Assembly (NCBI GenBank): GCA_024698715.1
Contig: JAILRA010000038.1
Location: forward strand, 1-64,000
Direction: 5' to 3'
Origin: Lachnospiraceae bacterium
Lineage (GTDB): Bacteria > Bacillota > Clostridia > Lachnospirales > Lachnospiraceae
DNA: 64,000 bases
A program made the translations under genes and the position numbers. Shown here piece after piece: positions 45,253 to 54,893 of this stretch. The notes beneath the pieces were generated by a model. The model made no database searches and was not told where the DNA came from. It was given only the letters and a program-made list of their open reading frames with translations. Position 1 is the stretch's first letter; every line of letters begins with the position of its first letter.

Positions 45253-45896
45253 TCTTTATCCAGTTCGTAAAGTATCGCGTTGCATATCGCGGCGGCTATA
45301 TTGCTTCCGCCTTTTCTGCCTTCGTTAATAATGTACGGGATATCCGTTTCCTCGATCAGAAGCTTCGATGCTTCAACATTAACAAATCCTACAGGCACAC
45401 CTATAACAAACGCGGGAATGTATTCTTTGTTCTGATACATTTCATAAAGGCAGACCAAAGCAGTGGGTGCGTTTCCGATCGCAAAGATAACCGGCTTCTT
45501 TATCCTGCTTGCTTTTTTCATACTGACATACGCACGCGTAACGCCCGCTTCAGCGGCTTCGCTTGCAACATCCTCATCAGCCATAAAGCAGTGAACTTCG
45601 CCGCCGTATTTTGCAAGGATCTTTTTGTTTATCCCGCTCATTCCCATATTGGTATCGGTTACGATATCCGCGCCGTTTTTGATCAGATTCTTGATCGTTT
45701 TTATTGCATTGTCGGAAAAGACAAGAGTATGGGCATATTCAAAATCGGCACTGGTGTGGATCGCTCTTTTAATTACCCCTTCTTTTTCCTTGTCTAGTTT
45801 TATATTCAGTTTTTCAAGTTCTTCACCGATTATTTCAAAACTACGTTTTTCTATTTCTTTCGGAAGAAGTCTCTCTATTTTATCTATTGAATTCAT
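45249..45896 (-). CDS. cbiC: cobalt-precorrin-8 methylmutase
   Basis: The 215-residue enzyme moves the C11 methyl to C12, forming cobyrinate. The catalytic His is in VIKRAIHTSADFEYA. Other motifs: DTNMGMSGINKKIL, the FAIGNAPTALVCLYEM strand and GVPVGFVNVEASK. It starts 124 nt after cobD; that gap is AT-rich and shows no clear promoter or hairpin. Confidence 0.96.
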   Translation of the reverse strand: MNSIDKIERLLPKEIEKRSFEIIGEELEKLNIKLDKEKEGVIKRAIHTSADFEYAHTLVFSDNAIKTIKNLIKNGADIVTDTNMGMSGINKKILAKYGGEVHCFMADEDVASEAAEAGVTRAYVSMKKASRIKKPVIFAIGNAPTALVCLYEMYQNKEYIPAFVIGVPVGFVNVEASKLLIEETDIPYIINEGRKGGSNIAAAICNAILYELDKE

Positions 45897-46020
45897 TCTT
45901 TTTCAAACCTGCATTAATTTACAATTTCATTGCCTTTAAACTTAATCTTTTTCGATATATTTTGTATATTTTTCTTCTCATTTCACAGCACATTTTCACG
46001 AATCTATTAACATTTTATTT

Positions 46021-47052
46021 TCAATTCCATACATCAAATTTATTTAGTGTGTTAACAAGCATTTCATTCTCTTCGTGTTTTTTAACCGCTATTCTGTAAA
46101 ATCCTTTACACAGGCCTCTGAAGTTTTCGCAGTTTCTGATCAGAATCTTTTCCAACAAAAGATAATCATATAAAAGTATATCAGTCCTGATCATCAGATA
46201 ATTGCAGTCTGAGTCATATACTTTTATTCCGAGTTTCTCAAGTTCATTTTTCAGGTACGCTTTTTCTTTATCGATATAAGCAATGCTTTCGGAAATAAAA
46301 TCTTTGCAGTCAAAGCATTTTTCTCCCACAGCCTGTGCCGGTCCCGATACATTCCATTCGGGAATATGCTTTCTTACATTTTCTATAAATCCGGTATCGG
46401 AACAAATCATATAACCGAGTCTTACGGAAGGAATGGCAAATATCTTTGTAAAAGATCTGATTATGCACAAATTCGGATATTCATCAATTCTTGTAACAAA
46501 AGATCTTTTTGCATCCGAAAAATCGATAAAACTTTCATCAAGGATAACTCTTATATTTTTCTCTTTGCATTCATCCATAATATCTTCCATGAGTAATCTG
46601 TCGATCAGATGACCTGTCGGATTATTCGGATTCGCAAGGATAAGAAAATCATATTCACTGTCAATATGATCCAAAAAGTCTTCATCCAGAGAAAAATCAT
46701 TTTGCTCTTTCATCGGATAGTAAACCACTTCGTTTGAGGAAGATGAAAAAGCGTGTTCATATCCGTAAAAAGACGGAACGGGTATTAGAACTTTCTTCGG
46801 TTTATATGCGTGTGCTATCGCCATGAAAAGTTCTGATGAACCATTTCCGAACAAAACATTTTTCGGATAGATCCGAAATTCTTCCGCGCATTTTTCGCAT
46901 AATCTTTTCGAATCGATCTCGGGATACCTGCTGCAGTCTTTAACCGATTCAATCAATGCATCTTTAACGGTCGATGGCATTCCCATGGGATTTACACTTA
47001 CCGAAAAATCCATATTCACTTTATTGTTGTATATGTCACCGCCATGTATCAT
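46021..47052 (-). CDS. cobD: L-threonine-O-3-phosphate decarboxylase
   Basis: The PLP enzyme forms (R)-1-amino-2-propanol phosphate for the nucleotide loop. About 343 residues from the ATG at 47052, preceded by AAAGGA; the frame open to 47118 runs through REP-like repeats and is not family sequence. It begins MIHGGDIYNNKVNMDFSVSV, with NPMGMPSTV as in CobD. The PLP lysine lies in IRSFTKIFAIPSVRLGY, and LFGNGSSELFMAI is the cofactor region. It is the class I (HisC-like) fold. REP-like repeats separate it from cbiB. Confidence 0.92.
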   Translation of the reverse strand: MIHGGDIYNNKVNMDFSVSVNPMGMPSTVKDALIESVKDCSRYPEIDSKRLCEKCAEEFRIYPKNVLFGNGSSELFMAIAHAYKPKKVLIPVPSFYGYEHAFSSSSNEVVYYPMKEQNDFSLDEDFLDHIDSEYDFLILANPNNPTGHLIDRLLMEDIMDECKEKNIRVILDESFIDFSDAKRSFVTRIDEYPNLCIIRSFTKIFAIPSVRLGYMICSDTGFIENVRKHIPEWNVSGPAQAVGEKCFDCKDFISESIAYIDKEKAYLKNELEKLGIKVYDSDCNYLMIRTDILLYDYLLLEKILIRNCENFRGLCKGFYRIAVKKHEENEMLVNTLNKFDVWN

Positions 47053-47073
47053 TCTAAAAATTCCTTTATTTTT

Positions 47074-47169
47074 GGACCTACATCTCCGTCCCCTAGGTCC
47101 ACTTTTTTGGACCACCAACTCCGTCCCCTAGGTCCACTTTTTGGACCTACAACTCCGTCCCCTAGGTTC
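47074..47169. repeat. three REP-like palindromic repeats
   Basis: Three 27-bp units (47074-47100, 47109-47135, 47143-47169) are spaced 7-8 nt apart. Each has GGACC(TA) at one end, TAGGTCC at the other, and the core ACTCCGTCCCC between, so each can fold with a 5-7 bp stem. The third ends GGTTC and overlaps the stop codon of cbiB by 2 nt. The GGGGACGG core resembles REP elements associated with RAYT transposases in Firmicutes (from memory). No transposase is in the window. Confidence 0.85.
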
Positions 47170-48157
47170 ATTTTATGAGCAAATATACTGTCGTCATCAA
47201 TGCAGTGCAGATGATAGCGCATACATATGCAGTGACGACCATCAGTTTGTTGATCCGCTTTATATCCTCGGTTTCGATCTTTCGTAACTCGTCGCCTATA
47301 TAGGGCTTCTTTACGATCTTGCCGAAATAGTAAGCGTCTCCCGCAAGCTTAAGTCCGAGCGCGCCGGCGCATGCGGCTTCGGTCTGTGCGGAATTGGGAC
47401 TCGTGTGATTGAATCTGTCTCTTTTAAATATCTTCATGGCATTTCGTGATGAAAAGTCTTTTCCCGAAATGTTGCATGAAAAGATCAGAAGAAGTGCGCT
47501 AATCCTCGAAGGGATAAAATTGACCAAATCATCAGTTTTTGCAGCTGCTCTTCCAAAGAACATATACTTGTCGTTCTTATATCCTATCATCGAATCCATC
47601 GTGTTTATTGCTTTATAAAGAAAGCCAAGAACCGGACCGCCGATAAATGTACAAAGCATTGGTGCGATAACTCCGTCGGAAGTGTTTTCGGCTACGGTTT
47701 CGACGCAGGCTTTGATCACGCCCTCTGCGCTTAAGTTTTCGGTATCTCTTCCGACTATCATCGATACGGCTTTTCTGCCCTCATCAAGACCTTTTTCCGT
47801 CAGAGCTTTGTATACTTTCATACTCTCGACCTTCAGACTTTTCGTCGCCAGGATCTGATAAGTCATTATGGCCTCAACGGCGAGTCCGAGGTAAATATGA
47901 ATCTTATATGATATGAACGTCAGAAATGTCGTAACAAGCAAAGTCAATATACTGACGATCAAAACGGTAAGCACTCCCTTGAAAAACTTCTTCTTATCCG
48001 AATCATTTTCTTTAAGAAAGAGCTTTTCCAGAAAAGATATCAGATAACCGATGATCTGTACGGGGTGAATGAGCCGGTGCGGATCTCCGATCAAAAGATC
48101 AAGAAAAAAGCCCGCAACAAATGCAATTATATGAAACAATAAATATGTTCTTATCAT
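47168..48157 (-). CDS. cbiB: adenosylcobinamide-phosphate synthase
   Basis: The 329-residue membrane protein attaches aminopropanol phosphate to adenosylcobyric acid. Motifs are FFLDLLIGDPHRLIHPVQ near the N-terminus, VSMIVGRDTENLSAEGVI, ETVAENTSDGVIAPMLCTFI and NTMDSMIGYKNDKY, all typical of CbiB. Several hydrophobic helices. It comes after cobC by 40 nt and has a weak ribosome-binding site. The stop codon is within the third REP-like repeat. Confidence 0.95.
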   Translation of the reverse strand: MIRTYLLFHIIAFVAGFFLDLLIGDPHRLIHPVQIIGYLISFLEKLFLKENDSDKKKFFKGVLTVLIVSILTLLVTTFLTFISYKIHIYLGLAVEAIMTYQILATKSLKVESMKVYKALTEKGLDEGRKAVSMIVGRDTENLSAEGVIKACVETVAENTSDGVIAPMLCTFIGGPVLGFLYKAINTMDSMIGYKNDKYMFFGRAAAKTDDLVNFIPSRISALLLIFSCNISGKDFSSRNAMKIFKRDRFNHTSPNSAQTEAACAGALGLKLAGDAYYFGKIVKKPYIGDELRKIETEDIKRINKLMVVTAYVCAIICTALMTTVYLLIK

Positions 48158-48197
48158 GTAGTAATCTTTTTAAAATATTTTGATTATCTTAATCTTT

Positions 48198-48803
48198 TCA
48201 AATCTTTTTGACAATCTCCAGTTTAAACTCGGCATCGATCGTTGCCTCACAGATGAATCCGCCTCCGGTCGGGACCATGCAGTCGTAATAATCCGAATCG
48301 GAATACTCGTCCATGATCGCCATGATCGTTCCGCCGTGAACAACAAATACAAAACACGGATTTTCCTTATCGGGATTATCGTCTATAAATCTGTCCGCTT
48401 TTTGCAGTGCCTTATCGAAAGCAATGATACTTCTTTTGATAAAATCATCTCTGGACTCTCCGTTCGGGAATGCCATGCATCCGTTACTCTCCATCCATTT
48501 GATGTACCTTTCGTCATCTTTTAATTCTTCGTAGCTTTTACCTTCAAAATCACCGAAGTCTATTTCTTCGAGTCCGATGAGGCTTTCGTATTTAACACCC
48601 GGATAGATCGTTTCCATACTTTCCCTGCATCGTTTTTTTATGCTCGAAAAATACAGATCACCCGCAGGATACAGATTATCTTCCCTGTTTTTTATAAGGC
48701 TTTCCTTTCCTTCCTCGGAAAGAGACTCATCGCTGTTTTTGCCGATGTATCTTTTTTCAAAATTTGACTTCGTAGCACCGTGTCTTATAAACACGAATGT
48801 CAT
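48198..48803 (-). CDS. cobC: alpha-ribazole phosphatase-like histidine phosphatase
   Basis: About 201 residues from the ATG at 48803, which overlaps the previous stop as ATGA and gives the usual start MTFVFIRHGATKSN; ATGs at 48827 and 48839 with GGAGG-like sites are alternatives. The RHG phosphohistidine motif, the second region EEIDFGDFEGKSYEELK and FVVHGGTIMAIMDE are typical of CobC/GpmB-like phosphatases. It would remove phosphate from alpha-ribazole phosphate or adenosylcobalamin 5'-phosphate. Location in the cobalamin operon supports this. Confidence 0.85.
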   Translation of the reverse strand: MTFVFIRHGATKSNFEKRYIGKNSDESLSEEGKESLIKNREDNLYPAGDLYFSSIKKRCRESMETIYPGVKYESLIGLEEIDFGDFEGKSYEELKDDERYIKWMESNGCMAFPNGESRDDFIKRSIIAFDKALQKADRFIDDNPDKENPCFVFVVHGGTIMAIMDEYSDSDYYDCMVPTGGGFICEATIDAEFKLEIVKKI

Positions 48804-49198
48804 TTTATTTTTTGTCCCAGACTGCATACCACTCTCCATACTTCCTCCGATTCTTTTGCCAGATCTATAAGTATCCTTCCGGTTCTTTCCCTGTATACCC
48901 TCTCAAAAGGGTCCATCGGGACTATACCGTTTCCAATCTCGTCACAGATGATGATTACATTTGGATACGAATTCACGAAAGATGCTATTTCTTCTTCTGC
49001 TCTCTTACCTTCCTTTATACGTTTTCTTATCCATTTATGAAGATTGTGAATGACTATCGTTTTGTTCTCGGAAACCAGTTTTTCTTTCTCTTCTTTTGAC
49101 GGTAATTCATCCTCAAAAATACATTCGTCCGATAACGCGTATTTCTCCTTCGCAAATGCAAGTTTTCCCTGTGAATAACCTCCGATGATTAGTTTCAT
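48800..49198 (-). CDS. short CobU-like protein (second adenosylcobinamide kinase homologue)
   Basis: About 132 residues from the ATG at 49198 with AAAGGA upstream; the frame open to 49270 overlaps cobS. It has the P-loop IIGGYSQGKLAFA and the C-terminal CobU signature CDEIGNGIVPMDPFERVYRE followed by SLGQKIK. The middle part is short, and the HRxxR segment with the guanylylated His of normal CobU (about 180 residues) is not seen. It may be a kinase only or regulatory. A full-length cobU lies at 49993-50529. It overlaps cobC by 4 nt. Confidence 0.8.
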   Translation of the reverse strand: MKLIIGGYSQGKLAFAKEKYALSDECIFEDELPSKEEKEKLVSENKTIVIHNLHKWIRKRIKEGKRAEEEIASFVNSYPNVIIICDEIGNGIVPMDPFERVYRERTGRILIDLAKESEEVWRVVCSLGQKIK

Positions 49199-49218
49199 TG
49201 TTTTTCCTTTCGATTGAT

Positions 49219-49989
49219 CTAAATAAACATTCCCGCTATACCGATCCCGATTAAGATCACTTCTTCGCATATAAGAACAAAAAATCCTGCCGTATCTCCG
49301 GTCACACCGCCAAGTTCTTTTTTGGTCTTAAGATAATAATACAAAAAGACCGGGATCGTACATAAAAATGCAACTGCACAGTATACGGGATTTAATATAA
49401 ACATAACCGCAAAGCAGGCGATAAGTTCGAGACTGCATACGATCCTTACTGCCCAGGCGTTGCTGCTTTTTGAAAACGTATTTAATGTTCCTTCCTTTGC
49501 ACTTTTAAAAGATACACTGCTTATCGAACTTAAGGTCCTTGAGATCACAAAAGCAAATGCAAAGGCACCGACAGTTTTCAGATCTTTCAGTAATGAAAAT
49601 GCGCCCGTAAAGATTAAACCGTATACAGCAAACATAATTACCGAAAAAGCACCGAGATGCGGATCCTTTAAAATCCTAAGTTTTTCCTCTTTGCTTTTAT
49701 AAGAACGAAATGCATCCGATACATCCATAAATCCGTCCGCGTGAATTCCGCCCGTGATGAGCAAAGGTATTGCCGCAGAGATAAGCACCCTGCATATCGC
49801 CGGTAGTTCAAAACGAAAACAGACATAATTCCAAAGTACCAGAATTCCTCCGATTAACGCTCCTATGAAAGGAAAGAAACAGAAAACATATTTCATATCC
49901 TCTTCCTTCCACTCAAGCTGCGGCATCGGTATTTTCGAATACATTGAAAAAGCTATTATGAAAGATTTAATGATTCTGACAACAATCAT
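49219..49989 (-). CDS. cobS: adenosylcobinamide-GDP ribazoletransferase (cobalamin synthase)
   Basis: The 256-residue membrane enzyme joins adenosylcobinamide-GDP and alpha-ribazole. Typical: FSMYSKIPMPQLEWKEEDMK, CFFPFIGALIGG, TGGIHADGFMDVSDAFRS (metal-binding Asp residues) and the C-terminal GGVTGDTAGFFVLICE. Six or so helices. It comes 3 nt after cobU. The reaction takes place at the membrane. Confidence 0.96.
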   Translation of the reverse strand: MIVVRIIKSFIIAFSMYSKIPMPQLEWKEEDMKYVFCFFPFIGALIGGILVLWNYVCFRFELPAICRVLISAAIPLLITGGIHADGFMDVSDAFRSYKSKEEKLRILKDPHLGAFSVIMFAVYGLIFTGAFSLLKDLKTVGAFAFAFVISRTLSSISSVSFKSAKEGTLNTFSKSSNAWAVRIVCSLELIACFAVMFILNPVYCAVAFLCTIPVFLYYYLKTKKELGGVTGDTAGFFVLICEEVILIGIGIAGMFI

Positions 49990-49992
49990 ATT

Positions 49993-50529
49993 TTATTTTA
50001 TCCTTACAGGTATTCCGACAACCGATTCATACACTTCATCCGAAATCTCGGAAAGATGTGCATTTACTTTAGCAAGTGCTTCCAGGTAATTCAACGTATA
50101 TACATCATAAGCATTTCCGCCTTCAAACACATTGTTGCTCACTATGACGAGATTGTCCGTTTTATCGGACAACTTCCCGATATCGGAGATCACTTTTTTT
50201 GTTGTTTCATCTTTGTCTCTCACGGAAACATCAAAAAACATTTCATTGGCTACGAGATTAGAAACACATTCAAGCAAGGCATGTTTTATAGAATCAGCAT
50301 CCATTTCTTCCAAAGCCTTATTCACATCCACGCATTTTTCTATGGTGACGAAATTCTTATCTTTTCTGGATAAGCGATGTTTTTTTACACGCTCCATGTT
50401 TTCTTCGTCATTCCCGACTTTCATCGTCGCTATATAATATTTTTTTTCATCTTCGGCCAGACGTTCAAGCATATCTTCCGCCAGTTCGGATTTTCCACTT
50501 GCGTTGCCGCCTATAACAGTAATGATCAT
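49993..50529 (-). CDS. cobU: bifunctional adenosylcobinamide kinase/guanylyltransferase
   Basis: The 178-residue protein has the P-loop VIGGNASGKSELAE and the nucleotide-transfer region VKKHRLSRKDKNFVTIE, which carries the His that is guanylylated in CobU. The C-terminal part, NNVFEGGNAYDVYTLNYLEA followed by VVGIPVRIK, fits the family though the usual GxGIVP loop is changed. That loop is instead well kept in the short paralogue at 48800-49198, so the two may share work. Start overlaps the end of cobT. Confidence 0.88.
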   Translation of the reverse strand: MIITVIGGNASGKSELAEDMLERLAEDEKKYYIATMKVGNDEENMERVKKHRLSRKDKNFVTIEKCVDVNKALEEMDADSIKHALLECVSNLVANEMFFDVSVRDKDETTKKVISDIGKLSDKTDNLVIVSNNVFEGGNAYDVYTLNYLEALAKVNAHLSEISDEVYESVVGIPVRIK

Positions 50530-50530
50530 A

Positions 50531-51613
50531 TCAGAATCTCTCGTAATCTTTCATTTCAAGTTCATCAAAACGTGCCGAATTTTTATATACGTATAATGCA
50601 TTATCCAGTAGAGATAAATACATTAATGCACCCGTACCTTCGCCCAAAGCCATATTTGCATCGATTACCGGTTTTAAGCCTAATTCCTTAAGTATCAGTT
50701 CACTTGACTTTTCTTTTCCCAAATGTGACGCAAAAAGGTATTCAACTGTTTCGGGAAATATTTTTTTTGCAAGCAGACCTGATGCCTGTGTGATAACTCC
50801 ATCCAAAACAACAGGTATTTCATAAACCGCTCCGCCGATACACGCACCCATTAAAGCTGCGATATCATATCCGCCTGCAATTCTTAAAACATCAAGCGGA
50901 TCTTTATCGTACAATCCGTATTTCTTTATCGCTTCGTCTATCAATCCAATCTTTCGGCCAAGCCCCTCGTCATCGAGTCCCGCGCCCCTTCCGGTAACAT
51001 TTTCGGCACTTTCATGTAAAAGAGAAGCACATATTGCACTGCTCGTTGTGGTATTTCCTATCCCCATCTCACCGAGAGCGATAATATCGTATCCTTTATC
51101 CGCCAGTTCACGAACCGTTTCGATGCCGGTATTTATAGCCTTAAACATCTCATCTTCCGTCATTGCGGGCTCAACCCTAAAGTTTCTGGTTCCTTTTCTT
51201 ATCTTCTTATCAATAAGTCCCGAAGGCTTCTCATCGGAATTGATCCCGACATCGATCACAAAACAGTCGACCTTGTTTTTCTCCGCCATAACGGCAACAC
51301 CGGATCTTTTGTTTAATATATTTTTTGCAACCTTCATGGTCACTTCGAAAGAAGACTGCGTAACTTTTTCTTCAACTATCCCGTTATCGGAACACATTAC
51401 GATCAAAGCTTTTTTATCAAGTGAAAAATCACTGTTCTTCTTAATTGCTCCGATCCTTGAGATCACGTTTTCGAAATCACCGAGTCCGTCCAGCGGTTTA
51501 GCAATCCTGTCGATTTCCTTTTTCGTTTCTTCAAAGTAAATCTTATCGGGAATATTTATTTTTATGCTTTCAAACCAATCAGGATTCGATTCCGGCTTCT
51601 TTGAGCATTCCAT
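50531..51613 (-). CDS. cobT: nicotinate-nucleotide-dimethylbenzimidazole phosphoribosyltransferase
   Basis: The 360-residue enzyme activates the lower-ligand base to alpha-ribazole phosphate. Typical motifs: [56 protein letters not shown] and the catalytic Glu region [16 protein letters not shown] near the end. The ATG has GGAGG 6 nt upstream and lies inside the last codons of cbiP (35-nt overlap). No dimethylbenzimidazole synthesis genes are nearby, so the base would come from outside or other loci. Confidence 0.95.
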   Translation of the reverse strand: MECSKKPESNPDWFESIKINIPDKIYFEETKKEIDRIAKPLDGLGDFENVISRIGAIKKNSDFSLDKKALIVMCSDNGIVEEKVTQSSFEVTMKVAKNILNKRSGVAVMAEKNKVDCFVIDVGINSDEKPSGLIDKKIRKGTRNFRVEPAMTEDEMFKAINTGIETVRELADKGYDIIALGEMGIGNTTTSSAICASLLHESAENVTGRGAGLDDEGLGRKIGLIDEAIKKYGLYDKDPLDVLRIAGGYDIAALMGACIGGAVYEIPVVLDGVITQASGLLAKKIFPETVEYLFASHLGKEKSSELILKELGLKPVIDANMALGEGTGALMYLSLLDNALYVYKNSARFDELEMKDYERF

Positions 51614-53060
51614 AGATTTCCTCCATGTTAAGATGTTCCCTTAAAACATCTGCCATTTTATTATATTCTTTCTCCTTAAATGAAGCATAATCTTCGATAT
51701 TTCCTTCCTGATAGGAAATTCCTTTTTTGTCGCAAAGAGCCTTTAATACCGCATCAGCGATTCTTTCTTTATCGAAAATACCGTGAACATATGTACCGTA
51801 TACATCGTTCTTTTCAGCCTTCAATATTACCGAATCGTTTTCAAAGGATTTTTCATCCTTTGTTTCACCCATGTGAATCTCATATCCCTCATATTCAAGG
51901 CCGGACAATTCACTGAAAAGTCCTTCCAGATTGTTGATATGGCCGTTCTTTACACATCTTGTTTTTTCTTTCTTTAACACGGTATCCGTATCAAGAAGTC
52001 CGAGACCGTCAATCTTTCCGCCTTCTTCAACACCTTCGGGATCCGAAATGGTCCTTCCGAGCATCTGAAATCCACCGCATATGCCGAAAACAGGTGTGTT
52101 TTCCGACATTTTTCGAATCATACTTTCGATCCCGTTCTGTCGCATCCATTTAAGATCGCCTATCGTATTTTTGCTTCCGGGCAGAATTATCATATCCGCT
52201 CCTTCAAGCTCATAGGCATTCGTCACATATCTTAAAGAAACATTTTCGTTTTGTTCAAACACGTTAAAATCCGTGAAATTGGATATTCTCGGAAATCTTA
52301 CTATCGCGATATCCATAGCCTTTCTTTCCCTTACATCAAACCTTTCGGAAAGTGAATCTTCATCCTCAAGTTTAATGCTCATGTAAGGCAGGACACCGAT
52401 TACCTTTACATTTCCTTTTTCTTCGATCATATCGATCCCGGGATTGAGTATTGTTTTGTCACCTCTGAATTTGTTAATGACAAGTCCTTTTACTCTTTGT
52501 CTTTCATCGTCTTCAAGAAGCATTAACGTACCGAGAAGCTGAGCAAAAACGCCGCCTCTGTCGATATCCGCAACAAGTAAAACATTCGAATCGACGATCT
52601 TTGCCATTCCCATATTTACGATATCATTTTCTTTTAAATTGATCTCCGCGGGACTACCCGCTCCTTCGATCACAATGATATCCGCCTGCTTGGAGAGCTT
52701 ATCAAATGCCTCTTTTATTACCGGAACGAGATTTTTCTTATATTCAAAATATTCCCTTGCTCTCATGTTTCCGATGACTTCACCGTTTACGATCACCTGG
52801 GAACCCGTGGAATCAGTCGGTTTTAATAGAATTGGATTCATGCAGACATCAGGTTTTATACCTGCGGCTTCAGCCTGCATTACCTGTGCCCTGCCCATTT
52901 CGAGACCTTCGTCCGTTATATAAGAATTGAGAGCCATATTTTGCGATTTAAAAGGGGCCGCTTTATATCCGTCCTGCTTAAATATCCTGCAAAGACCAGC
53001 GACGAGAAAACTCTTTCCCACTCCCGACATGGTCCCCTGCACCATTATGACCTTAGCCAT
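51579..53060 (-). CDS. cbiP: cobyric acid synthase
   Basis: The 493-residue glutamine-dependent enzyme amidates the b, d, e and g side chains. The N-terminal domain begins [20 protein letters not shown] and has [16 protein letters not shown] and [13 protein letters not shown]. The glutaminase part has its Cys in [13 protein letters not shown] and His in [11 protein letters not shown]. Length is normal. Good AGGAG site. It follows the ABC ATPase by 9 nt. Confidence 0.96.
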   Translation of the reverse strand: MAKVIMVQGTMSGVGKSFLVAGLCRIFKQDGYKAAPFKSQNMALNSYITDEGLEMGRAQVMQAEAAGIKPDVCMNPILLKPTDSTGSQVIVNGEVIGNMRAREYFEYKKNLVPVIKEAFDKLSKQADIIVIEGAGSPAEINLKENDIVNMGMAKIVDSNVLLVADIDRGGVFAQLLGTLMLLEDDERQRVKGLVINKFRGDKTILNPGIDMIEEKGNVKVIGVLPYMSIKLEDEDSLSERFDVRERKAMDIAIVRFPRISNFTDFNVFEQNENVSLRYVTNAYELEGADMIILPGSKNTIGDLKWMRQNGIESMIRKMSENTPVFGICGGFQMLGRTISDPEGVEEGGKIDGLGLLDTDTVLKKEKTRCVKNGHINNLEGLFSELSGLEYEGYEIHMGETKDEKSFENDSVILKAEKNDVYGTYVHGIFDKERIADAVLKALCDKKGISYQEGNIEDYASFKEKEYNKMADVLREHLNMEEIYGMLKEAGIES

Positions 53061-53069
53061 GTAATTCTC

Positions 53070-53840
53070 CTAAAAAATTTCTATTCCTTTATCCTTTGCG
53101 AATTGATTGTTTTTCTCGTCAATTCCGAAAAGTTCGCATATATATTCTCTTTCAAACACTTCTTCGGGAGTACCGAACTTATCCGAATACTCGCCTTTTA
53201 AACAGAGAATCTTATCCGAAATATTTTTAGCCAGATCAAGTTCATGAACCGACATGATAATGCTGATGTTTTTCTCCCTCATCTTTTCTATCACCGACAG
53301 GAATTCAAGCTTGTATCTTATATCCAGAAATGATGTCGGCTCATCAAGGAGTATTATTTCAGGTTCCTGACAAAGAACTTTCGCAAGCAGTACTCTCTGT
53401 TTCTGCCCGTCGCTTATCTTGTCAAAATCCTTATCTTTGTAATCCAGTATCCCAACGGTTTTCATTGTCTCGAAGACCACTTCCTTATCATGCTCCGAAA
53501 GAACTCCGAAATGCCCTGTGTACGGGTATCTTCCCGCCGAGACCACTTCTTCAACGCTCATCATATCGCCCTTTATCCCGTCGGTAAAAAGTACGGCCAT
53601 TTTTTTTGAGAGATCACTTCCCGAATAATCGGATATCTCTTTTTTGTCCAGATAAACGGCACCGCTTATTTTTTCGAGCTGACGCGCAATACTTTTTAAA
53701 ACGGTGGATTTACCGGCACCGTTCGGACCTATGATCGAAAGTATCTCACCTTTTCCGATCCCTATTTCTATATCTTTTACTATCGGTTTATTATCATATC
53801 CGACAGTCAGTTTTTCCGTTTTGAAATAATACCCGGACAT
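53070..53840 (-). CDS. ABC transporter ATPase, FecE/BtuD family
   Basis: About 256 residues from the ATG at 53840, with GGGAG upstream; an upstream TTG is less likely. It has Walker A IIGPNGAGKSTVLKSI, the signature KISDGQKQRVLLAKVL (SDGQ in place of SGGQ), and Walker B EIILLDEPTSFLDI. The family energises import of iron-siderophores, heme or corrinoids. In a cobalamin-riboswitch operon, corrinoid import with the following permease and binding protein is most likely. Confidence 0.93.
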   Translation of the reverse strand: MSGYYFKTEKLTVGYDNKPIVKDIEIGIGKGEILSIIGPNGAGKSTVLKSIARQLEKISGAVYLDKKEISDYSGSDLSKKMAVLFTDGIKGDMMSVEEVVSAGRYPYTGHFGVLSEHDKEVVFETMKTVGILDYKDKDFDKISDGQKQRVLLAKVLCQEPEIILLDEPTSFLDIRYKLEFLSVIEKMREKNISIIMSVHELDLAKNISDKILCLKGEYSDKFGTPEEVFEREYICELFGIDEKNNQFAKDKGIEIF

Positions 53841-53854
53841 AATGTCTCCCAAAA

Positions 53855-54877
53855 TCAGTTGTGTTTCTTTTTATCAAACAAAATATAAATTACTATCGGT
53901 GCTCCGAAGATCGCGGTAACGGTACTTATGTTCAGCTCGGACGGCGCAAGTATATTTCTTGCAATCAGATCGCAGACAAGGCAAAACAGACTTCCCCCGA
54001 GGAAACTTCCCGGTATCATGATTATCGGTTTATTGGTATTGAAGAGTTTTCTCATAAGATGAGGCGCGGCAATCCCGACAAACGAAATCGGTCCCGCAAA
54101 TGCCACGATACATGCGGAAAGGATACTTGATAAAAGAACAATCCCGACTCGAAGAGCTCTTATATTCACCCCCATGGAACGGGCATGCGAATCTCCCAAA
54201 AGAAACGCATCAAGCGGTTTTGACAATAAGAATGTAAGGATAAATGAGATCAGGACAAATACGAATACTATCCTGACGCCGTTCCAATCGGATCCGGAAA
54301 AACTTCCCCGCGACCAGTTGTGAAGATTGACTATATCAGCATCGGAAGCAAATGTTACAACCAATTCCGTGATTGCGGAGCAGATATACCCGATCATTAC
54401 ACCGCATACGACCAGCATGGCCATCGATTTGATTTTTCCGGTCATAAGAAGAACAAGACCCATGGAAATCAACGACCCGACAAAAGCTGCAATCACGAGA
54501 GTGAAACTGTTCGTTTTGAATGAGCGGGACATAAGAAAAACCATCACAAGAGCAACACACATTTTCGCTCCCGAAGAAATTCCGAGAACAAAAGGACCCG
54601 CAATCGGATTTCTGAAGAAAGTCTGCAAAAGATAACCGGAAAGTGCGAGCGCACCGCCCAGAATGAAAACACAAATACTTCTCGGAAGTCTGATATCCCA
54701 AAGTATCGTATCCGTCACCTGATCGTTTCCTTTAAGGAAGATTGACCCGATAATTTCCGATAACGATATTTTTACGGAACCGATTCCGATATTGAGCAAA
54801 AAGAATACCAGAATGCCCGTTACAAGCACCGTAAACGCTATTATGCATCTGATAACCTTCTTTTTTCTCATCAACAT
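53855..54877 (-). CDS. ABC permease, FecCD/BtuC family
   Basis: The 340-residue membrane protein has the BtuC signature RLPRSICVFILGGALALSGY and conserved NPIAGPFVLGISSGAK and GPISFVGIAAPHLMR near the end. About ten helices. It comes 16 nt after the binding-protein gene and 14 nt before the ATPase start. It forms the dimeric channel of the importer. Confidence 0.94.
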   Translation of the reverse strand: MLMRKKKVIRCIIAFTVLVTGILVFFLLNIGIGSVKISLSEIIGSIFLKGNDQVTDTILWDIRLPRSICVFILGGALALSGYLLQTFFRNPIAGPFVLGISSGAKMCVALVMVFLMSRSFKTNSFTLVIAAFVGSLISMGLVLLMTGKIKSMAMLVVCGVMIGYICSAITELVVTFASDADIVNLHNWSRGSFSGSDWNGVRIVFVFVLISFILTFLLSKPLDAFLLGDSHARSMGVNIRALRVGIVLLSSILSACIVAFAGPISFVGIAAPHLMRKLFNTNKPIIMIPGSFLGGSLFCLVCDLIARNILAPSELNISTVTAIFGAPIVIYILFDKKKHN

Positions 54878-54893
54878 TTACCGTTATGTCTGT

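Noticed and set aside
47053-47118. N-terminal extension of CobD
   Set aside because: The extension is translated REP-like repeat DNA; the family start and a ribosome-binding site fit the ATG at 47052.
47074-47169. CRISPR array
   Set aside because: Only three units with 7-8 nt between them; the gaps are too short for spacers and nearly identical.
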